From NCBI GenBank assembly GCA_002423265.1, contig DIVE01000117.1, positions 16,718 through 24,546 on the forward strand: DNA of 7,829 nt, read 5' to 3'. Position numbers and translations under genes: made by a program. Under the pieces are notes generated by a model that was not told the DNA's origin, ran no database searches, and saw only the letters and a program-made list of their open reading frames with translations. This DNA is from Methylophilaceae bacterium UBA6140. Its GTDB lineage: Bacteria > Pseudomonadota > Gammaproteobacteria > Burkholderiales > Methylophilaceae. The stretch's first letter is position 1, and the number at the start of each line of letters is the position of its first letter. Positions 1 to 4,293 of the stretch are shown here, one piece after another.

Positions 1-470
1 GCAATTTGCCCGCCATCGCGTTGTTGCAACAGCGCCATCAGCGGATCGACCAGCGGATAGATGTCGAGCACGAGCCGATGCTGATATTCGCCTGCCGGCG
101 GCAGCTGGAAGATTTCAGGCCGGATCTCGGATTTAAGATCGACCACCACGCGCACAACCCCGGGTTTGAAATTGCCGACGCGCACCTGACGGATATAAGG
201 ATCGTCAGGCTGTATTTTTTCAGAGAGGCTCTTGAGTTCCGGGCTGATATCCGCCTGTTGCAGGTCGATCACCAGACGTTCCGGGTCTTTCAGCGTGATC
301 ATGCTGTGAGTGATGGGCTGCGTGGCTTCAAGCGTGATGCGGGTGTAATCGGCTGCCGGCCAGACGCGCGTGGCAGTGATGCTGAGCGCGGCGTTAGCGA
401 TGCCGGACAATAACAGGACTGTCAAAAGTCCGGCCACGGTCAGGATAGCGCGTGCGCTAAATAATCTCAT
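1..470 (-). CDS. amiC: N-acetylmuramoyl-L-alanine amidase, AmiC-type, N-terminal part (truncated by window edge)
   Basis: Periplasmic amidase expected to cleave the bond between N-acetylmuramic acid and the stem peptide during septum splitting. Only the first ~156 residues are in the window. Seen: a hydrophobic signal peptide (about residues 5-27, ending GIANA before ALSITATRVWP) without a twin-arginine pair, so a Sec-type signal is more likely than the Tat signal of E. coli AmiC. It is followed by an AMIN domain (about 28-138) with the typical phrases WPAADYTRITLE, RLVIDL, IRQVRVGNF and VRVVVDLK. The AMIN domain binds peptidoglycan and targets the enzyme to the septum. The catalytic Amidase_3 domain (zinc ligands) would lie beyond position 1 and is not seen. 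The start ATG at 470 lies inside the 3' end of tsaE (14-nt overlap) with only a weak GGG-like ribosome site, so translation is probably coupled to tsaE. AmiB, which sits beside tsaE in E. coli, also carries AMIN, so amiB is an alternative name. Confidence 0.88.
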   Translation of the reverse strand, partial: MRLFSARAILTVAGLLTVLLLSGIANAALSITATRVWPAADYTRITLEATQPITHSMITLKDPERLVIDLQQADISPELKSLSEKIQPDDPYIRQVRVGNFKPGVVRVVVDLKSEIRPEIFQLPPAGEYQHRLVLDIYPLVDPLMALLQQRDGGQI

Positions 471-945
471 CGTTGCCCGTTTCTGCAATCATAGCCTCCA
501 GACATGGTACCGCATGATTAGAATTAGCACGGATATGAAGCTTTCTGCCGGTATTCTCCGGCATCAGGCTGACATCGATATCCGCTTGCGGAATCAGATC
601 ACCCGCTTTTTCCGGCCACTCGACCAGACACACCGTTTGCGGATTGAAGTAATCCCTGAAACCTGCAGACTCCCACTCCTCCGGATCTGCAAATCTATAC
701 AAGTCAAAGTGATAGATATTGAACCTCGAAATCACATAAGGTTCAACCAATGTGTAGGTCGGACTCTTGACCTTGCCGTTGTGGCCCAGTCCATGCAACA
801 GGCCGCGCACGAAGGTGGTTTTGCCGGCACCGAGATCGCCGTGCAGATAAATGGTCAGGCCGGGCATCAAGCCGCCGGCAAAGCGCGCGCCTGCGGCCAG
901 CGTCGCTGCTTCGTCAGCCAGGTACAGTGTAGAATCCTTGCTCAT
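457..945 (-). CDS. tsaE: tRNA threonylcarbamoyladenosine biosynthesis ATPase TsaE
   Basis: 162-residue cytoplasmic P-loop ATPase. With TsaD and TsaB it makes N6-threonylcarbamoyladenosine at position 37 of ANN-decoding tRNAs. In E. coli the gene is yjeE and is essential. Seen: Walker A GDLGAGKT at residues 36-43, the family signature SPTYTLVE at 61-68, HFDLYR at 79-84 and VEWPEKAGDLIP from 108, which together identify TsaE firmly. Length matches the family (about 150-170). I chose ATG at 945 because the sequence from MSKDSTLYLADE matches a normal TsaE beginning; the frame stays open to 1026 but the extra 27 residues are low-complexity and overlap queG coding. The start codon shares two bases with the divergent queG start. 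Downstream it overlaps amiC by 14 nt, the usual tsaE-amidase pairing. The nnr (yjeF) gene that sits between queG and tsaE in E. coli is absent here. Confidence 0.96.
   Translation of the reverse strand: MSKDSTLYLADEAATLAAGARFAGGLMPGLTIYLHGDLGAGKTTFVRGLLHGLGHNGKVKSPTYTLVEPYVISRFNIYHFDLYRFADPEEWESAGFRDYFNPQTVCLVEWPEKAGDLIPQADIDVSLMPENTGRKLHIRANSNHAVPCLEAMIAETGNDEII
930..935 (+). promoter_or_regulatory. candidate -10 element for queG inside tsaE
   Basis: TAGAAT at 930-935 matches the TATAAT consensus at five of six positions and lies 8 nt before the queG ATG. There is no convincing -35 at the right distance. If used, transcription would start around 942-943 and the queG mRNA would be nearly leaderless, which would fit the absence of a clear Shine-Dalgarno sequence. 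Inference only. Confidence 0.25.
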
Positions 946-2005
946 GTTGAATCCGAACGATCTAAACGGCCTTGCCGCCGACATCAAACGCTGGGGCATC
1001 GAGCTCGGCTTCAGCGCGGTCGGCATTGCCGATACCGATCTGAGTCAGGCTGAAGAGGCGCATCGCGCTTGGTTGGCCAAGGGTTTTCATGGTGCTATGG
1101 ATTATATGGCAAAACATGGCGATAAACGAACCCGTCCGGCCGAACTGGTGCCGGGCACGGTGCGCATCATCTCGGCGCGCATGGATTATCTGCCGCCGGC
1201 TGCCGAAGACAGCGAGACCGTCATGCAGGATGGCGCGCGCGCTTTCATTTCGCGCTATGCACTGGGGCGGGATTATCACAAGGTATTGCGAAACCGCCTG
1301 CAGAAACTTTGCGACCGCATAAGCAGCGTGGCAGGTAGCTTCGGCTATCGCGTGTTTACCGACAGCGCACCGGTGCTGGAAGTGGAACTGGCGCAGAAGG
1401 CCGGTCTCGGCTGGCGCGGCAAGCATACCCTACTGCTCTCCCGTGAAGCCGGTTCCTGGTTTTTTCTGGGCGAAATCTACACCGATCTGCCGCTGCTGGT
1501 GGATGCAGCGGGGCAAAATCATTGCGGCAGCTGCAAGGCCTGCATCGACATCTGCCCGACGCAGGCCATTGTCGCGCCGTATGAGGTCGATGCCAGACGC
1601 TGTATCTCCTATCTCACCATCGAGCTGAAAGACAGCATCCCCCAGGATTTGCGGCCACTGATCGGCAACCGTATCTACGGCTGCGACGATTGCCAGCTGG
1701 CTTGCCCCTGGAACCGCTTTGCGCAGATCACCGCGACGGACGATTTCCATGTGCGTCACGGGCTGGACGATATCACGCTGGCGGAACTCTTCGGCTGGGA
1801 TGAATCGACATTCAAGGAAAAAATGGCGGGCAGCGCGATTTATCGCATCGGCTACATTCAATGGTTACGCAATATCGCCGTAGGCCTGGGCAATGCGCCA
1901 TGCACGCCGGCAGTGATTGCTGCGCTGCAATCACGCAAAAATCACGAATCGGAAATCGTGCGTGAGCACGTTGCCTGGGCGCTGGCCCGTCATCAGGCGA
2001 CCTGA
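944..2005 (+). CDS. queG: epoxyqueuosine reductase QueG
   Basis: 353-residue cytoplasmic cobalamin-dependent iron-sulfur enzyme that reduces epoxyqueuosine to queuosine at the wobble position (34) of GUN tRNAs, the last step of queuosine synthesis (E. coli yjeS; 379 residues). Seen: N-terminal domain with LGFSAVGIAD (21-30); the cobalamin-domain phrase FTDSAPVLE with the probable catalytic acid D140; GLGWRGKHT (154-162); two 4Fe-4S clusters from CGSCKACIDICP (C194, C197, C200, C204) and C220 plus YGCDDCQLACPWN (C247, C250, C254); and a C-terminal HEAT-like helical part (about 290-353) used in tRNA binding. All eight cluster cysteines are present. I chose ATG at 944, giving MLNPNDLNGLAADIKRWG, a normal QueG beginning; an in-frame extension back to 851 would overlap tsaE and is low-complexity. 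No plus-strand terminator follows directly. Confidence 0.96.
   Translation: MLNPNDLNGLAADIKRWGIELGFSAVGIADTDLSQAEEAHRAWLAKGFHGAMDYMAKHGDKRTRPAELVPGTVRIISARMDYLPPAAEDSETVMQDGARAFISRYALGRDYHKVLRNRLQKLCDRISSVAGSFGYRVFTDSAPVLEVELAQKAGLGWRGKHTLLLSREAGSWFFLGEIYTDLPLLVDAAGQNHCGSCKACIDICPTQAIVAPYEVDARRCISYLTIELKDSIPQDLRPLIGNRIYGCDDCQLACPWNRFAQITATDDFHVRHGLDDITLAELFGWDESTFKEKMAGSAIYRIGYIQWLRNIAVGLGNAPCTPAVIAALQSRKNHESEIVREHVAWALARHQAT
959..987 (-). promoter_or_regulatory. candidate sigma70-like promoter for tsaE-amiC inside queG
   Basis: Reading the minus strand, TTGATG (987-982), a 17-nt spacer and TAGATC (964-959) resemble a -35/-10 pair. The -10 is a poor match (3 of 6). Initiation would fall near 952, leaving a leader of only about 7 nt before the tsaE ATG. 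No non-coding DNA separates tsaE and queG, so any promoter must lie inside the opposite gene. Weak evidence; pattern match by eye only. Confidence 0.25.
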
Positions 2006-2034
2006 AAAAAGACCGGCAAAAGCATGTCTGCCGG
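2005..2034 (-). terminator. intrinsic terminator of the 2045-2506 gene
   Basis: On the minus strand a hairpin with a perfect 6-bp stem CCGGCA/TGCCGG (2034-2029 with 2018-2013) and a 10-nt loop is followed by TCTTTTTT (2012-2005). This is a standard Rho-independent layout about 10 nt after the TAA stop. On the plus strand the T-run becomes an A-run before the hairpin, so it should act only on the minus-strand gene. The T-run touches the last base of the queG stop codon. Confidence 0.7.
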
Positions 2035-2044
2035 GGAAACCATC

Positions 2045-2506
2045 TTATTCCGCGGCCTTCGCTGCCGCTTTCTTTTTCTGCATCACGCAGGTTTCGGTGC
2101 CGTAATTACCGCCGAAATCATCCGGCTCGAAATAATGGTTGATGAAGGTCCAGCGGCCATTGGCATCGCGCCTGATTAAGGCAAGTCCGGTTGTCGGCTC
2201 ATCCTTGCGGCGCGAGGTATCGATCACGTAACTTGCCGCCATCTGATTGCCTCTGACGATCGCATTGCCGTAAAACTTCACCGAATTTTCGGTTTCCGCC
2301 GTGTATTCGTAAACACCAATGCGACCGGTGCTGCTCACCAAATTCAGTTTCAATGTGACTTCCAGCCGATACTTGCCGACCTGCTGGTTTTCGCCCTGGC
2401 AATCATAGGTACCGCTGTAGTTGGTACCGCTGAATGCCGGTTGCGCAGCGGCAGGCAAGGCCGCCAGGGTCAAGAAGGAGATTGTTGCAAAAATGAGCTG
2501 TTTCAT
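2045..2506 (-). CDS. small exported protein of unknown function
   Basis: I do not recognise a family. 153 residues. Seen: a clear Sec signal peptide (MKQLIFATISFLTLAALPAAA, probable cleavage after A21), then a mature domain of about 130 residues rich in alternating hydrophobic and polar strands (GKYRLEVTLKLNLV, GRIGVYEYTAE, NQMAASYVID, GRWTFINHYF), suggesting a beta-barrel or beta-sandwich, and a basic Lys/Ala tail (QKKKAAAKAAE). Exactly two cysteines, C36 (TYDCQG) near the start and C140 (TETCVM) near the end, could form a disulfide closing the fold in the periplasm. No lipobox. I chose ATG at 2506, preceded by AAGAAG at a suitable distance and starting a proper signal peptide; an upstream in-frame ATG at 2533 lacks a ribosome site. 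It is monocistronic, with its own terminator and a candidate promoter. Function unknown; nothing ties it to the divergent glucan operon except the shared upstream region. Confidence 0.8.
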   Translation of the reverse strand: MKQLIFATISFLTLAALPAAAQPAFSGTNYSGTYDCQGENQQVGKYRLEVTLKLNLVSSTGRIGVYEYTAETENSVKFYGNAIVRGNQMAASYVIDTSRRKDEPTTGLALIRRDANGRWTFINHYFEPDDFGGNYGTETCVMQKKKAAAKAAE

Positions 2507-2560
2507 GGGGCTTCTTGAAGAGTAAAATTGCATAACGGCTGCATGCTGTACGAGAAGCGG

Positions 2561-2566
2561 ATTGTA
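2561..2566 (-). promoter_or_regulatory. candidate -10 element for the exported-protein gene
   Basis: On the minus strand TACAAT (2566-2561) matches the sigma70 -10 consensus at five of six positions, and transcription from it would give a leader of about 48 nt before the ATG at 2506. The -35 region 16-18 nt upstream (around TAGTTC) is a poor match, so the call rests mainly on the -10 and its position. Confidence 0.35.
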
Positions 2567-2656
2567 GCGCGAGAGTGTACGCCGAACTATTTGTTTGAAC
2601 TACTTTTTTCAGTTGCCTGCCAAGACGGTTTGTGGTGTGATAGGCGCCCTCGCAAA

Positions 2657-2681
2657 GCCGGTAGCGTTACCGGCGATTTTT
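2657..2681 (+). terminator. terminator-like hairpin just upstream of the glucan operon
   Basis: A perfect 7-bp stem GCCGGTA (2657-2663) / TACCGGC (2668-2674) with a 4-nt loop GCGT is followed by GATTTTT (2675-2681), the form of a plus-strand intrinsic terminator. No plus-strand gene ends nearby; the closest is queG, 650 bp upstream and itself lacking a visible terminator. It may stop queG read-through that would run antisense to the exported-protein gene, or attenuate transcription entering the glucan operon. In the reverse direction the hairpin is followed only by TTTGCG, so it is weaker there. Confidence 0.55.
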
Positions 2682-2709
2682 GCTGAAATTAATTCCTGAT
2701 CGAGCTTTC

Positions 2710-4293
2710 ATGTCACGTCAAAAACTCTGGTTATTCAGTTTGCTCAATCTGCTTGTGCTGGCGTTGCTGACGGCATGGTTCTGGTCGCACAATCGTCCGG
2801 CTGAGCTTCTTGAACCGCATCTGCCCTGGAACCATAAACTGCAATGCGCCTCCTACGCGCCCTATTACACCCCGGGCACCAGCCCTTTCGTTCCCGGCAC
2901 CCATATCAGCCCGGCGCAAATCGAGCAGGATCTGGCGCTGCTGGCCGAGCGTTTCGACTGCGTGCGCACCTATTCCGTCGGCCAAGGCCTGGATTATGTG
3001 CCCGAGGCCGCCAGCAAACTGGGGCTGGAGGTGTTGCTTGGCGTCTGGATAGGCTGGACAGAAATCGACAATGACAAGGAATTGACCCTTGCCATTGCGC
3101 TCGCCCGGGAGCGCCCCGAAGTCATCCGCGCACTGGTGGTCGGCAATGAGGTGCTGCTGCGGCAGGAGCAACCGCCGGAAAAGCTCCGCGCTTACATCAA
3201 ACGCGCCCGGGATTACAGCGGCGTTCCGGTGACCTACGCCGACGTCTGGGAGTTCTGGCTGAAAAACCGCATGCTGGAAAACGAAGTGGATTTCGTTACC
3301 GCCCACATCCTGCCCTACTGGGAAGACGACCCGCAATCGATCGACAACGCCGTTGCTCATGCGACGACGGTGATGCACAGACTGGGCGAGACGTTCGAAA
3401 AGCCCATCCTGATCGGCGAAACCGGCTGGCCCAGCGCCGGCCGGCATCGCGATGCCTCGGCGCCCGGTCTCGTCAACCAGGCTCGATATATCCGCGAATT
3501 CCTGCAAGCGGCGAGCGACAACGGCTGGAACTACAATCTGATCGAAGCCTTCGACCAGCAGTGGAAGCGCGTGCTGGAGGGCACGGTAGGCGGTCATTGG
3601 GGCTTGTACAACAGCAGTTTGCAAGCCAAATTCGCACTCTCGGGGCCGGTGGCAGAACGCAATGACGGCCGGCTGCCGCTCTATGCTGCGCTTGGCGGCA
3701 TACTGGTTTTCTCTCTGCTGGCGCTGCGCGCAACAGGCAGCACGGCCGGAAAGCCGGCAAACGCGCTCGCCCATGCGCTACTGGCCTTTGCACCCCTGGG
3801 CGCAGCAGCCGGTCTCGTCGCCTGCCTGCAAATGGGCTATTTGTCGACGGCTTGCCGTGACTTGCAGGAGTGGTTTGCGCTTGGCGGGCTGGCGTTAGCC
3901 GGTTGGCTCGGTCTGCTGGCGCTGACCGCCTTCATGTTGCAAGCCAGCAACCCGGCCCGCAGATGCATCCAGCTCAGTCTCTGGCTACTGGCAATATCGG
4001 CGCTGATTGCGAGCCTGTTGCTGCTCTTCGACGGCCGTTACCGCGATTTCCCGATCAGCCTGTTCGTGTTGCCTGCCATCGTCTTCGGTCTTGTCCTCGG
4101 CGCTTCCGGCATCAGCATCGGCAGCCTTTCCCGTCACCATGCGAACGTCATGCTGGCCGCCTTCATGCTTTCACTCGGCGTCATCTGGTTCGAACCGCAG
4201 AACCATCATGCCTGGGCATGGCTGACGCTGACCTTGCTGCTGGCCTTCGCCGGCAGGCAAAAAAGACAAAACTCCAGCAGCAGCCAGACATGA
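2710..4293 (+). CDS. membrane-anchored GH17 (beta-1,3-glucan hydrolase/transglucosylase-like) protein
   Basis: 527 residues. Seen: one N-terminal membrane helix (about 6-25), a GH17 TIM-barrel domain (about 44-312) placed in the periplasm, then a hydrophobic C-terminal half with about seven helices (near 323-340, 352-374, 386-410, 418-440, 447-467, 478-494, 500-515). GH17 motifs: acid/base E147 in VVGNEVLLR, nucleophile E237 in LIGETGWPS, also RTYSV (86-90) and the aromatic/loop region NQARYIREFL. Bacterial GH17 domains of this type are known as non-Leloir beta-glucosyltransferases that elongate, branch or cyclise beta-1,3-glucan; hydrolysis is the alternative. There is no glycosyltransferase domain. 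I start at ATG 2710; the frame opens with a TTG at 2680, but that lies in the T-run of the preceding hairpin. Its stop overlaps the start of the next gene (ATGA), so the two are co-translated. Which linkage it makes or cuts cannot be read from sequence. Confidence 0.88.
   Translation: MSRQKLWLFSLLNLLVLALLTAWFWSHNRPAELLEPHLPWNHKLQCASYAPYYTPGTSPFVPGTHISPAQIEQDLALLAERFDCVRTYSVGQGLDYVPEAASKLGLEVLLGVWIGWTEIDNDKELTLAIALARERPEVIRALVVGNEVLLRQEQPPEKLRAYIKRARDYSGVPVTYADVWEFWLKNRMLENEVDFVTAHILPYWEDDPQSIDNAVAHATTVMHRLGETFEKPILIGETGWPSAGRHRDASAPGLVNQARYIREFLQAASDNGWNYNLIEAFDQQWKRVLEGTVGGHWGLYNSSLQAKFALSGPVAERNDGRLPLYAALGGILVFSLLALRATGSTAGKPANALAHALLAFAPLGAAAGLVACLQMGYLSTACRDLQEWFALGGLALAGWLGLLALTAFMLQASNPARRCIQLSLWLLAISALIASLLLLFDGRYRDFPISLFVLPAIVFGLVLGASGISIGSLSRHHANVMLAAFMLSLGVIWFEPQNHHAWAWLTLTLLLAFAGRQKRQNSSSSQT

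Larger units (their letters stand above)
2507..2709. other. divergent intergenic region between the exported-protein gene and the glucan operon
   Basis: 203 bp without a credible gene. It holds a TACAAT -10 candidate for the minus-strand gene, a T-rich stretch (2601-2610), a direct repeat GAACTA at 2584-2589 and 2597-2602 (13-nt period), and a terminator-like hairpin at 2657-2681. For the plus strand the best promoter I can find is TTGCCT (2613-2618), 17 nt, TGTGAT (2636-2641), a weak match; it would put the hairpin within the first ~30 nt of the transcript. Regulation of the glucan genes therefore cannot be read with confidence. Confidence 0.5.

Noticed and set aside
6..413. Plus-strand open frame of 135 codons at the left edge
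   Set aside because: It is antisense to the signal peptide and AMIN domain of amiC, which carry clear family motifs.
851..943. N-terminal extension of QueG
   Set aside because: The added 31 residues are low-complexity, lie opposite tsaE coding sequence, and are not part of a normal QueG beginning.
946..1026. N-terminal extension of TsaE to an upstream ATG
   Set aside because: It would lie opposite the first part of queG and adds 27 residues unlike the TsaE family.
2680..2709. TTG start ten codons upstream for the first GH17 protein
   Set aside because: The TTG overlaps the T-run of a terminator-like hairpin and has no ribosome site; ATG 2710 gives a normal anchor-helix N-terminus.
2731..3774. 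Open frame (347 codons) on the minus strand opposite the first GH17 gene
   Set aside because: No motifs, biased composition, and the opposite strand encodes a convincing GH17 protein.
3870..4289. Upstream in-frame extension of the GH17-GT2 gene
   Set aside because: It would overlap the end of the first GH17 gene by about 420 nt, reads as Arg/Pro/Ala-rich noise, and would bury the clean N-terminal membrane anchor that begins at ATG 4290.
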